39,463 bases of DNA from an uncultured Treponema sp. (GTDB lineage: Bacteria > Spirochaetota > Spirochaetia > Treponematales > Treponemataceae), in assembly GCA_945877425.1 (NCBI GenBank), contig CAMCRZ010000024.1:1-39463 (forward strand), given 5' to 3'. Every line of letters starts with the position of its first letter. Within the stretch, counting starts at the first letter, position 1. This document shows positions 8,048 to 18,269 of the stretch, piece after piece. A program made the position numbers and the translations under genes. The notes under the pieces were generated by a model. It did not search any database and was not told where the DNA came from. It saw only the letters and a program-made list of their open reading frames with translations.

Positions 8048-9298
8048 TTATTTTCCTTTTATTGTTAATGCAATTATACTTGCAAGAGGTTTTCCTGTGC
8101 TGTCAAACACGCTGTTCCATGCGCCTGTATATTCGCCGCCCCAAAGGAATACTCCTGAACCTTCTGCTGCACCTGTTACTTCAACTACAGCACGTATAAT
8201 GTTAGCCTGATTCTGAACGCTATAAACAATATTTCCTTTTGAATCTGTTAAAATTCCAGGATAAATTTTTCCGTCCATTTTAAGGTTTGCAGTTTGCTGT
8301 GCAATGGTGCTATCATCAGAGTTCTTGTTATAGTGCGCATTTGTTTCTACAACAACAACTTCTTTTCCGTACTTTTCTTTGTATTCAGCAATTCTTGATT
8401 TTAACTCCCCGATTGATTTATGATTAGCCCATTCAGAATACCACGAAAGTCCTATTACATCGTACTTAAGACTTGTAAAGCTAGACAAAAGCTTATTAAG
8501 ATCAGCACCGCCATTTGCAAGGTGAAGCATTATTTTTGCATTAGGGCAAACTTCTTTAGCAGCTGCTATTCCACTTTCAAGATATTTTATAAGATTTGCA
8601 CCTGTTCCAGTAACTGTTGCATCTGTGCCCACCTCACTAGAACTTAGAGATTTGTGACGAAGAATGCCACTGTTTATTTCGTTTCCAATCTGAATCATAT
8701 CTGGAGCAGCATTAGCATCGTTTAAAGCCTGCAAAACTTCTTTTGTATATTCAGAAATTTTTCCAGCTACAGTATCTGCATCAGTTACATCTCCATCTGT
8801 AAGCCAAGCTTTTGGAATAGCCTGCTTAGCCGGGTCTGCCCAATAGTCACTGTAGTGGAAATCAAGTAAAACTTTTAAGCCAGCAGATTTTGCTCTTTTT
8901 GCCTGATTAACAACAGTAGCTTTATCCGAAGCACCTGCTGGAGAACCACCTGTTGGAATATTTCCGTTAGCCGGATCGTTCCAAACTCTCAAGCGCACCC
9001 AGTTGTAGCCGTAATCAGCAAGAATGTCAAACAAATCTTTTGAAGCACCGCTTGCTGTACAATATGTGCCTTTATAAGCAGTATCATTACAGGCAGAAGC
9101 ATCAAATCCACGCATAAAATCTGCACCAAGAGTTGCATTTACAGGCTCAAGAGTTATAGTTTCGCCGTTAATTGTTGCAGAAATTACACCAGAATTAATT
9201 CTGTCTGCCTCCGGATATGTAGGAACATCTGAACAAGAAGTTAATGCTGTAAAAGCCATAACACAAGTTATCCCCATAATTAAATTATTTATTTTCAT
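8048..9298 (-). CDS. GH53 endo-beta-1,4-galactanase, lipoprotein
   Basis: Glycoside hydrolase family 53 enzyme that cuts beta-1,4-galactan side chains of pectin. The signal peptide ends with the lipobox LTSC (Cys22). After about 35 linker residues the GH53 barrel runs from about 58 to 412. The proton donor is Glu207 in QIGNEINSG and the nucleophile Glu318 in VVVETNAH. Other family motifs are NWVRLRVWNDP and LLDFHYSDYWADP. It is the last gene of a five-gene minus-strand operon and ends just before a strong terminator. As a lipoprotein it may sit on the cell surface. It is about 250 residues shorter than the first GH53 gene of the operon because it lacks the C-terminal binding domain. Confidence 0.92.
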   Translation of the reverse strand: MKINNLIMGITCVMAFTALTSCSDVPTYPEADRINSGVISATINGETITLEPVNATLGADFMRGFDASACNDTAYKGTYCTASGASKDLFDILADYGYNWVRLRVWNDPANGNIPTGGSPAGASDKATVVNQAKRAKSAGLKVLLDFHYSDYWADPAKQAIPKAWLTDGDVTDADTVAGKISEYTKEVLQALNDANAAPDMIQIGNEINSGILRHKSLSSSEVGTDATVTGTGANLIKYLESGIAAAKEVCPNAKIMLHLANGGADLNKLLSSFTSLKYDVIGLSWYSEWANHKSIGELKSRIAEYKEKYGKEVVVVETNAHYNKNSDDSTIAQQTANLKMDGKIYPGILTDSKGNIVYSVQNQANIIRAVVEVTGAAEGSGVFLWGGEYTGAWNSVFDSTGKPLASIIALTIKGK

Positions 9299-9342
9299 TT
9301 TAGTCTCCCGTAAAAATAGTAAACCTTTGCACTAAAATTTCA

Positions 9343-10881
9343 TCACTGAACTGTATAAGCCAAAGCATCCTTAAATTTCAATGTCAACTTATCATGAGTT
9401 TCATTCAAAGTTGCACAAGAATCTGGAATTACATCTGCTGCATAGAAATTGGTACCGCTATCCCAGGCTGCTGTAATTACTCCTGCAAGATAAATTTTAT
9501 CACCTTTTGCAATACCTGCTTTTGCAAGATCTGACATTGGAATTTTATATTCAACAAATGAAATGCCATCATTAGAATTAAACTCTTTACGTGAACATAC
9601 TATCTTTTCAGTAACCTTTAATGGTGCGTTTTTATCAGAATTATCCTCAACATAAGCACCAAACTCTGGAGATTTCTCATTCGAAGGTCTGTGATACATA
9701 AAGAAATCTGGTTTAAGACCATTAAATCCATAGTCAATAGTATTTGAAACTTTGATATTTTTGATGCTCAACTTAGAAGTTACGTCTGAAGAAGAATCTT
9801 TAGAAATCATTACAGAGAAGAATTCATACCAGGTAGTTCCAAATGTTCCAGACAATCCAATATACAAATAAGTTTCATCATTTGTAACGCTAAGTTTTGT
9901 AAAGTCAGCATTAGTGTAAGGATATTTATTAGCTTCACCGTCATCAGATGGGTCTGTGCAAGAAGCTGCTCCTTGTGCACTGTAGTTTTCATCTTCAATA
10001 CCGTCTATAACAATTACGTAAGGTGTAAAGGCTAACTTAAATTCTTTAGAATAACTGTTTCCACAACCATCAGGCAAAATTTCGCTTACAGTTAAATCAA
10101 GTGTTTCGCCCTCAGCAGGAGCAACGTCAAAATCTGGTGTAAGAAGTAAATTTGAACCTTCTGCAGAAACTTTAAAAGTATATTCCTTGCTTTTACTTGA
10201 AACAGCTCTTGCAACTACATTTTCATTTTCTATTACAATGTTTGAGTTCATAGGAATTCTAAAAACTGTAGTGTCCTTTGAAAATCCTGAAGTAGAGAAA
10301 TACATTCTTTCTGTTTCAGTACCAACATTATTATACAAAGGCTTTACAAGAATATTTTTCATTTCAAAAGCTTCAACTGCTCTTCCAGCCTGATCTCCCG
10401 CTGCACAAAGAAATCCGCCTACTTTTGCATTAAGAAGTAAAGTTCCAGTAGGAATTTCTTCTCCATCTAAAAGTTTTATAACATCACTCATATTAAGGCA
10501 GTAAGATTTTTTGTCCGCAGTTAAGTGTCCGTCTAAGTTAGTAAAAGTTTTTACAATATTTGAACCTTCTGCATTTGTATACTGAACTTCAATTTTTCCA
10601 GTTACAGTTCCAGTGCTAGGGTTAACCATTACTTTCTGGCTAAAATCAATTTTTAAGCTGTGTGCAGAATATTCTTCTTCAGCTGGGTCAGACATAGAAG
10701 TTATATTCTCTGAAGCAGTTCCGTTGTAAAACCATGTTTTTTGAGAATAAGATGCAGCACCTGTATTTTCCTTAAGTTCAGCCTTAAGTTCTTCGCTTAA
10801 TGTACTCTGAAGCTGATCACAACTTGTTGCCAACAAAGAAAGAGCTGCAGTAGCAAAAGCAATTAATTTTATCTTTTTCAT
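9343..10881 (-). CDS. Lipoprotein with CBM9-like C-terminal domain, galactan operon
   Basis: A 512-residue protein with a signal peptide and lipobox LATSC (Cys21). No catalytic motif is seen. The middle part (about 40-280) looks like beta-sandwich modules. The C-terminal part (about 290-505) begins VIDGIEDENY and contains TNDETYLYIGLSG, the pattern of carbohydrate-binding module family 9 and DOMON-like domains. Its position between the binding lipoprotein at 10900 and the galactanase at 8048 suggests a surface glycan-binding role comparable to SusE/SusF. The function is inferred; the CBM9 resemblance is from pattern only. Confidence 0.6.
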   Translation of the reverse strand: MKKIKLIAFATAALSLLATSCDQLQSTLSEELKAELKENTGAASYSQKTWFYNGTASENITSMSDPAEEEYSAHSLKIDFSQKVMVNPSTGTVTGKIEVQYTNAEGSNIVKTFTNLDGHLTADKKSYCLNMSDVIKLLDGEEIPTGTLLLNAKVGGFLCAAGDQAGRAVEAFEMKNILVKPLYNNVGTETERMYFSTSGFSKDTTVFRIPMNSNIVIENENVVARAVSSKSKEYTFKVSAEGSNLLLTPDFDVAPAEGETLDLTVSEILPDGCGNSYSKEFKLAFTPYVIVIDGIEDENYSAQGAASCTDPSDDGEANKYPYTNADFTKLSVTNDETYLYIGLSGTFGTTWYEFFSVMISKDSSSDVTSKLSIKNIKVSNTIDYGFNGLKPDFFMYHRPSNEKSPEFGAYVEDNSDKNAPLKVTEKIVCSRKEFNSNDGISFVEYKIPMSDLAKAGIAKGDKIYLAGVITAAWDSGTNFYAADVIPDSCATLNETHDKLTLKFKDALAYTVQ

Positions 10882-10899
10882 TTTAAATCCTCACTTTGT

Positions 10900-11352
10900 T
10901 TATTGAACTACAGGAGTTGCAGTTCCAGAAATAGCATCAATTACAAGAGTAATTTCTCCAGCGTTCAAATCAAGACCGTCAATGTAAAAGTTACGCATTA
11001 CGCCAGTGTCTGAACCGTTTCCTTCAACTGAACCTTTGATGTACCAGTTTCTATTCCAGGTGTCTACAGGAACAAGTGAAAACTGAATGTTTGTTTCAGT
11101 AATTGCAATAGGATCAGAAACGCCGCATCCTTTTTCCATATTTACGTTGATTTCTGTGTTGTCCCAGTTGTTAAAGTTTCCAGGAATTGAATAACTTCCG
11201 CTTATACCGTCACCAAAGTTTTCAAAATCAAATGTAACAAAAAGTGCCTGCTGATTGTGAAGACCTTCTGCATCAGCACAAGAAGTTATTCCTAAAAGTG
11301 TTACTGCTGAAAGTAAAGCAGCTGCTAAAATTGAAAATATTTTTTTCATCAT
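10900..11352 (-). CDS. Small putative carbohydrate-binding lipoprotein
   Basis: A 150-residue protein with a signal peptide ending in a lipobox-like ITSC (Cys26 in GITSCADAEG). The mature part includes SIPGNFNNWDN, reminiscent of the PGNFNNW stretch in starch/glycogen-binding modules (CBM20/CBM48 fold), in a single all-beta domain. It starts 7 bases after the porin gene in the same operon and so probably binds galactan fragments at the outer membrane. I do not recognise a named family. Confidence 0.55.
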   Translation of the reverse strand: MMKKIFSILAAALLSAVTLLGITSCADAEGLHNQQALFVTFDFENFGDGISGSYSIPGNFNNWDNTEINVNMEKGCGVSDPIAITETNIQFSLVPVDTWNRNWYIKGSVEGNGSDTGVMRNFYIDGLDLNAGEITLVIDAISGTATPVVQ

Positions 11353-11359
11353 AAACTCC

Positions 11360-13132
11360 TTAAAGGCTCCAGATTAAACCAAGTGCAATGCGGCTGGCAT
11401 TTTCTGCATCAAGTGTATTAAGAAGATATGTGCGGTGTGTTGCATTGTTAAGCGGATCATCTGCACGGTACAAGCTGTAGTTGTTATCTTCATAAGGATT
11501 CATACCATAAGTAAAGTGTGCCCAGAAGAACGGACGTCCTGGAAGCGGTACACTGTTGATTTTTACGCCACAAGCAACTGCTGCAGGAATAAATGTATCG
11601 TCGCTGTCTTTAAGTGTGTTGAAAAGTCCGCCAATGTGAACAGAAACTTTATCATTTAAATCAGCGTCAATCATAAGGGAATTGTAGAAGTAAGTTCTGT
11701 CGTATCCGTCGCTGGCTGCATTTGTTTCATAGAGCATTTTTGTTCCGTAATCAAATCTGATTTTCTTTGCAAACCCAACTTCTGAAGCAATAACTTCAAT
11801 ACCTGCTTCTTCAAAGTAAGGTACAATGTTCTGGCTTGCATTTACGTCTTTTGCCAAGCGGTCAATGTTTACAACTCCGTAAGTTCCGATTGTAACATCA
11901 ACGCCTGCAAGTGAATTCAAGTCAAAGTCAAGCTGTGGCTGACAACGGAAATTAACAAGTCCGTCACCTAAAGCGCTTGTGTCTTCTGCCTTAAATCCCT
12001 GATCAAGACTAAATGTAAGGAATTCAACAGGAGTAATGTTAAAGTCAAGCTGACCTGTAACTGTGTCTGCATTAATGTCATCATAAGCCTGACCGTCGCT
12101 TCCCCAAACTGAGTTGGCATTTTCAGCTGCATAAGTTCCGGTTAATGCTGCACCAAAGAAACTTCCTGCGTAAGAAACTTTTCCTGCATAAGCAAGAGAG
12201 TCTGCGTTTAAGTCAATTTCTGTACCAAAAGTTCCCATTCCGTGAAGTTCAAGCTTTAATTCAGGAGTTGCATTGAAAGCACCGTACAAAGAAACTGCAT
12301 TTGTGTTAGCCTTGTTGTAATAGAAAAGATTTTCCTTTGAAGTTGTACTTCCGAAAGTTAAGGCAACTTCTGCTTTGTCTGCATATTTTACGTCAACAAG
12401 ATCGTACATACCGAAAGGCTGACTCTGTACATTTTTCATTTCGCTTAAGGCAGCTAAAGCTTTAACTTTAAACTCACCGAATTCCTGAATGTACTTGCCG
12501 TTTGTTATTTCAAGGAAGCCGTCGCCAACATCATTCCAGCGGTCAATTGTAGTAAAGATACCCTTGAAATGAGTCATACCGTTAGCCTTTAAGTTTCCGT
12601 AGCCCAGTTTTACGTCAACGTATGGAGTTGCAAGGGTTAAGCCCATTTTGTTGAAAGCGCCTAAACCGTTGTCGTTTCCTTCTCTCAAAGGAGCAAAGAA
12701 AAGTTCTGCCATAGACTGAAGACCGTCGCCCCATGAAACGTCAGGAACGTTTGCACCGTAAGTATTTGCCTGATAAAGTGTTCTGTCAAAATCCCAAACT
12801 GCAATTTCTGCGTCTAAGTGGAAGCTTTTGTTAATGTCGCCCCAAAACCACCAGTTTGCGTTACTTAAAAAGTGTGAATTGTCAAACTCGTAGCCCTTCT
12901 TTTTTCCAGAAGCAACGTCTCTTATAAGAGCTTTACTGTCGCTTGTAGTTTCAATCCAGATACCCTGAAGAATAGAAGAATTTCCTGCTACGGCTGCCGG
13001 AACTGCACTTTCAACTACAGCCTTTGTCAAATCTTCATCAAGAGGAACAACAAATCCGTCGTTTGCAGCCTGACCGAAAGCACTTGCTGTGAGCAAAGCA
13101 AAAGCTGCTGCTGTTAATATTTTATTTTTCAT
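11360..13132 (-). CDS. Putative outer-membrane porin of the galactan operon
   Basis: A 590-residue protein with a cleavable signal peptide (MKNKILTAAAFALLTASAFG then QA). The sequence alternates short beta-like stretches and Gly/Asn/Asp-rich turns throughout and ends RIALGLIWSL, an aromatic/hydrophobic end typical of beta-barrel proteins. It has no plug domain or TonB box and so is not a SusC-type receptor. It sits between the two GH53 genes, 16 bases after the first and 7 before the small lipoprotein. It probably lets galacto-oligosaccharides cross the outer membrane. Similar large barrels occur in treponeme sugar loci, but the assignment here is inferred. Confidence 0.6.
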   Translation of the reverse strand: MKNKILTAAAFALLTASAFGQAANDGFVVPLDEDLTKAVVESAVPAAVAGNSSILQGIWIETTSDSKALIRDVASGKKKGYEFDNSHFLSNANWWFWGDINKSFHLDAEIAVWDFDRTLYQANTYGANVPDVSWGDGLQSMAELFFAPLREGNDNGLGAFNKMGLTLATPYVDVKLGYGNLKANGMTHFKGIFTTIDRWNDVGDGFLEITNGKYIQEFGEFKVKALAALSEMKNVQSQPFGMYDLVDVKYADKAEVALTFGSTTSKENLFYYNKANTNAVSLYGAFNATPELKLELHGMGTFGTEIDLNADSLAYAGKVSYAGSFFGAALTGTYAAENANSVWGSDGQAYDDINADTVTGQLDFNITPVEFLTFSLDQGFKAEDTSALGDGLVNFRCQPQLDFDLNSLAGVDVTIGTYGVVNIDRLAKDVNASQNIVPYFEEAGIEVIASEVGFAKKIRFDYGTKMLYETNAASDGYDRTYFYNSLMIDADLNDKVSVHIGGLFNTLKDSDDTFIPAAVACGVKINSVPLPGRPFFWAHFTYGMNPYEDNNYSLYRADDPLNNATHRTYLLNTLDAENASRIALGLIWSL

Positions 13133-13148
13133 ATCTACTCCAAAAAAC

Positions 13149-15146
13149 TTAGTCTACCTTAATAAATTCGATATCATCAAAATTTCCCCAACAATCTGGA
13201 GCTGTTTCAAGATAAATTCCAATAGTTGCTTTTCCGTTTGTTACAGGCACTTTGATTTTGTACTGCTTCCAAACCTGCCAGCCGGTATTTACGATTTTAG
13301 ATGTAATCTGTTTTTCTGTTCCATCAAATCTTGCGGCAAAAAGACGGATTTCTTTTTCTCCACCGCCACCCATGCTCCAGATGCTTAATTCATAAGTTCC
13401 GTTTGGAATATTTGTAAATTCTCTGCTTAAAATTGATTTGAAACCAGTTCCAAGCCAGTATTTGTAAGTCCATTTTCCTGTGTGAGCATTACTTTTGTTG
13501 TTTTCAAGATAACATGCTGTAGAAGAACCGTTAAGCTTCCATCCGCCGAATTTTCCAGATTCAAATGAGCTGTCTTCAACAAGGTTAATTTTGTCTGTTA
13601 CTTCAACAGTTGCAGTCGGCTTAAATGAATATCCTTCAACTGAACCTTTAATTGTGATTTTTCCTGTTTCCTTCTGATTTTTCCAATCGTAAGGTTCCCA
13701 GGTTACGTTTACAAGCTGTTCACTGTCATTTGTAAATACAAGCTTTGTTGATTTTGGCAATGCAGGAATTTCACCTGGCTTAACTATTACGTTAATTGGA
13801 TCAGCTACAGCGTAAGGTTCAAAAGTTGAGCCGTTTACTGCACTTCCGCCCCATACATTTTTTACTTCACCAGAACCGCCTACAAGTCCCCACACTGCAA
13901 GTGAAGGTAAAGCCTTTCCAGTAAAGTCAAACATATTCTGGTTTTCCCAAGTGTTGCCTTCTGTTGAACTTAAGCCTGCACCTTTAACAGGAAGCCATGC
14001 CGGTTCCCAGTAGAATACGCCGCATCCGCCTTTAACTGATGCAACTGTAGCTATAACGTCACGGATTGCAGTAGCCTGACCTTGAACTGAAGGAATGTAA
14101 CCGTGTGCTTCATCGCTGTAAGTTAAGAATACGTTACCCTGACTGTCTCCGTCATCTTCTGTGAAAGCGTAAGCTGTTTCTACTACAGCCATTTGTTTGC
14201 CGTAGCGCTTGCTGATCATTTCAAGATTTGCTTTTAAAGCGTCCATTGAACCGTGCCAGTATGGATAGAACGAAAGTCCGATAATGTCATAGTCAACTTT
14301 TGCTTTTTTAACTTCATCAAAAATGTATTTGTAAAGCCCCTGATCTCCGCCATCTGCAAGGTGAATTACGATTTTAATGTTGCTTCCGTTTTGTGCAGTT
14401 CTTACGCCGTTAGATGCTCTGTTTAAAAGCTTTGTAAATTCTTTCATTCCACCGATTTTTTCATCTGGATTTGGAGACCAAAGCTGACCTATAGGCCACA
14501 TAAAGCCGCTGTTTAATTCGTTTCCAATCTGAACTGCATCTGGAGCTGCACCGTATGCCGTAAACTGATCAATTGAATCTTTTGTAAACTTTTCTACTGC
14601 ATCGCCTAACTGTTCAGGAGTAAGGTTTTTCCAGTCCTGAGGCATATACTGTTTTCCAGGATCAGCCCAAGTGTCAGAATAATGGAAATCAACTAAAAGC
14701 TTAAAGCCTGCATCTTTAGCACGCTTAGCAAGAGGAAGATCCACTGCCATAGAGTTATTTCCGCCGCCATAAGGCTGACCTTTTCTTGCTATAAGTTTTC
14801 CGTTTGCATCCCTTACATCTTCTTCGTAAAACGGTTTATTCCACACACGCAGACGAATCCAGTTTACTCCGTTTTCCTTAAGGATATTGAAAAGATCATC
14901 TTCCTGTCCCTGTGCGTTGTAATATTTACCGCCGTTTTTTTCAACATCAGCCAAAGCACTAATGTCTACACCACGCATAAAATCATCAGAAAGACCAGGA
15001 ACCGGTTCTACTACAATATTCTGTTTAACGCCGTCCTTAGCTGAATTCGGTTTAGCAAAAGCACAGACTCCACAAAGAGCCACAGCAGCAAGCAATGTAA
15101 CTTTTGCACAGGCTTTCACTTTTTTTCCAAGTGAACTTTTTAACAT
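13149..15146 (-). CDS. GH53 endo-beta-1,4-galactanase with CBM61-like domain
   Basis: First gene of the galactan operon, 665 residues. It has a signal peptide with a long basic start (cleavage near CAFA, residue 31), so it is probably exported rather than lipid-anchored. The GH53 barrel covers about 50-425, with proton donor Glu210 in QIGNELNSG and nucleophile Glu323 in VVETAYAF. A bacterial Ig-like domain (about 450-518) and a C-terminal module (about 520-665, beginning NLVEDSSFESGKFGGW) follow. The last resembles the galactan-binding CBM61 attached to other GH53 enzymes. An AGGAGG ribosome site precedes the ATG; the promoter and operator-like repeats lie at 15164-15234. Confidence 0.92.
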   Translation of the reverse strand: MLKSSLGKKVKACAKVTLLAAVALCGVCAFAKPNSAKDGVKQNIVVEPVPGLSDDFMRGVDISALADVEKNGGKYYNAQGQEDDLFNILKENGVNWIRLRVWNKPFYEEDVRDANGKLIARKGQPYGGGNNSMAVDLPLAKRAKDAGFKLLVDFHYSDTWADPGKQYMPQDWKNLTPEQLGDAVEKFTKDSIDQFTAYGAAPDAVQIGNELNSGFMWPIGQLWSPNPDEKIGGMKEFTKLLNRASNGVRTAQNGSNIKIVIHLADGGDQGLYKYIFDEVKKAKVDYDIIGLSFYPYWHGSMDALKANLEMISKRYGKQMAVVETAYAFTEDDGDSQGNVFLTYSDEAHGYIPSVQGQATAIRDVIATVASVKGGCGVFYWEPAWLPVKGAGLSSTEGNTWENQNMFDFTGKALPSLAVWGLVGGSGEVKNVWGGSAVNGSTFEPYAVADPINVIVKPGEIPALPKSTKLVFTNDSEQLVNVTWEPYDWKNQKETGKITIKGSVEGYSFKPTATVEVTDKINLVEDSSFESGKFGGWKLNGSSTACYLENNKSNAHTGKWTYKYWLGTGFKSILSREFTNIPNGTYELSIWSMGGGGEKEIRLFAARFDGTEKQITSKIVNTGWQVWKQYKIKVPVTNGKATIGIYLETAPDCWGNFDDIEFIKVD

Positions 15147-15163
15147 TTAATTCCTCCTAAACA

Positions 15164-15189
15164 AGTCAACTTGCGTAGTCAACTCGTGT
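15164..15189 (-). promoter_or_regulatory. Tandem 13-bp operator-like repeat upstream of the galactan operon
   Basis: On the plus strand AGTCAACTTGCGT (15164-15176) is followed directly by AGTCAACTCGTGT (15177-15189), 11 of 13 bases alike, and then by TTGATTT. The repeat lies in the leader between the -10 box and the ribosome site of the first GH53 gene. Part of it is also palindromic (TCAAC-tcgtg-TTGA). Position and symmetry suggest a binding site for a sugar-responsive repressor or activator, which is not encoded in the window. Confidence 0.5.
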
Positions 15190-15205
15190 TGATTTTCCTA
15201 AATCA

Positions 15206-15234
15206 ATTATCACCGTAAAATGTTTAGATGTCAA
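15206..15234 (-). promoter_or_regulatory. Sigma-70-type promoter of the galactan operon
   Basis: On the minus strand a perfect -35 TTGACA (15234-15229) is followed by a 17-bp spacer and -10 GATAAT (15211-15206). It is the best promoter match I found in the window. The start would fall near 15200, upstream of the tandem repeat. Confidence 0.75.
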
Positions 15235-15287
15235 ATTCTTTTTTCTGATTTTTGATGATTTTTTCAAAAAAGACTGGCTGCCTGTGC

Positions 15288-15342
15288 AAAAAAAATGGGA
15301 CTGCCTGAAAAGTCTTATTTGAACTTCTCTCAGACAGTCCCA
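15288..15342 (-). terminator. groEL terminator
   Basis: Inverted repeat TGGGACTGCCTGA (15296-15308) with TCAGACAGTCCCA (15330-15342), 12 of 13 pairs. On the minus strand it is followed by eight T (A at 15288-15295). It lies 35 bases after the groEL stop. Confidence 0.8.
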
Positions 15343-15376
15343 TATTCATTCAGTTTAACTGATTACTGATTTTTTT

Positions 15377-17314
<1,938 letters not shown>

Positions 17315-18253
17315 ATGAACCATCACATTACGAAAAAGTTTATTCTATTTATTCATGCATTGGTTTTAACTGCATCACTTGCATTCAGCCAGAAAGCAGA
17401 ACTTTCAAAAGAAGATGCACGGTTTTTCTGGAAAATCACAGGAACAGACAAAAACGGTTTGCCTTCTTACGTATTTTTGCAGGGAACAATTCACGTAGGA
17501 ACAGAAGATTTATATCCGCTAGACAGCAAAGTTATGGAAGCCTTTACAAATGCAGATAGACTTGCCGCAGAAATCGGATCAGAAGATTTAAAGAAACTTG
17601 GACCAGAATGTTTAAAAATCCTTTTGAAAAGTCACACTAAAAACAAAAACTGCAAGGACTTTCTTACTCAGGAACAGTTGGAAGTTTTAAATAAAATTCT
17701 TGGTGAAAAAGCAGTAAATGCATACAGCCGCTATGAACCATGGTTTATGCAGATGAACCTTGAAAACGGAATTTTGCTGAACATCATAGGGCGAAAAGAA
17801 GAATACGGAATTGACTTATATCTTGAAAACCTTGCAATAGAATCAGGAAGAAAAGTAATAGGGCTCGACACTCTTGAAACAGGACTGAACCTTTTGCGCT
17901 ACGGTGATTACGAATTCCAGAAAAATTATCTTATCATGCAGATTGATTCCATGGCTGGCGAAAACGAAGAAATATGGGTAGAAGAATTCTGTAAAATGGA
18001 AAAAATGTATATGGAAGATGATACAGAAGGAATGGCTCAGCTTTTAGACAGTTCAAGAAAAGAAGAATGCAGCATTTTTCCCCAGTCAGCTGAATACAAC
18101 GAATTCGTAATGGAAAAAAGAAACGAAAACTGGGCAGCCCAGATAAAAACTTTTTTAGAAGAAGGCGGAAATACGTTCATTTTTGTAGGAGCAGCCCATT
18201 TAATCGGAGAAAATTCAGTTTTTGAATACTTAAAAAAATACGGCGTTCTGTAA
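17315..18253 (+). CDS. TraB/GumN family protein
   Basis: A 312-residue secreted or periplasmic protein. A signal peptide (hydrophobic segment about 8-24, ending AFSQ) is followed by the TraB/GumN domain. The first conserved motif is LQGTIHVGTEDLYPL, with the His of the proposed metal site. The last is FIFVGAAHLIGENSVFEYLKKYGV, the family closing motif (G-A-x-H-L-x-G). Members of this family (for example E. coli YbaP) are thought to be metal-dependent proteases, but the function is not settled. The start lacks a clear ribosome site. It converges with the ABC-F gene, 16 bases away. Confidence 0.85.
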   Translation: MNHHITKKFILFIHALVLTASLAFSQKAELSKEDARFFWKITGTDKNGLPSYVFLQGTIHVGTEDLYPLDSKVMEAFTNADRLAAEIGSEDLKKLGPECLKILLKSHTKNKNCKDFLTQEQLEVLNKILGEKAVNAYSRYEPWFMQMNLENGILLNIIGRKEEYGIDLYLENLAIESGRKVIGLDTLETGLNLLRYGDYEFQKNYLIMQIDSMAGENEEIWVEEFCKMEKMYMEDDTEGMAQLLDSSRKEECSIFPQSAEYNEFVMEKRNENWAAQIKTFLEEGGNTFIFVGAAHLIGENSVFEYLKKYGVL

Positions 18254-18269
18254 ATCAGCGTTTTACAAA

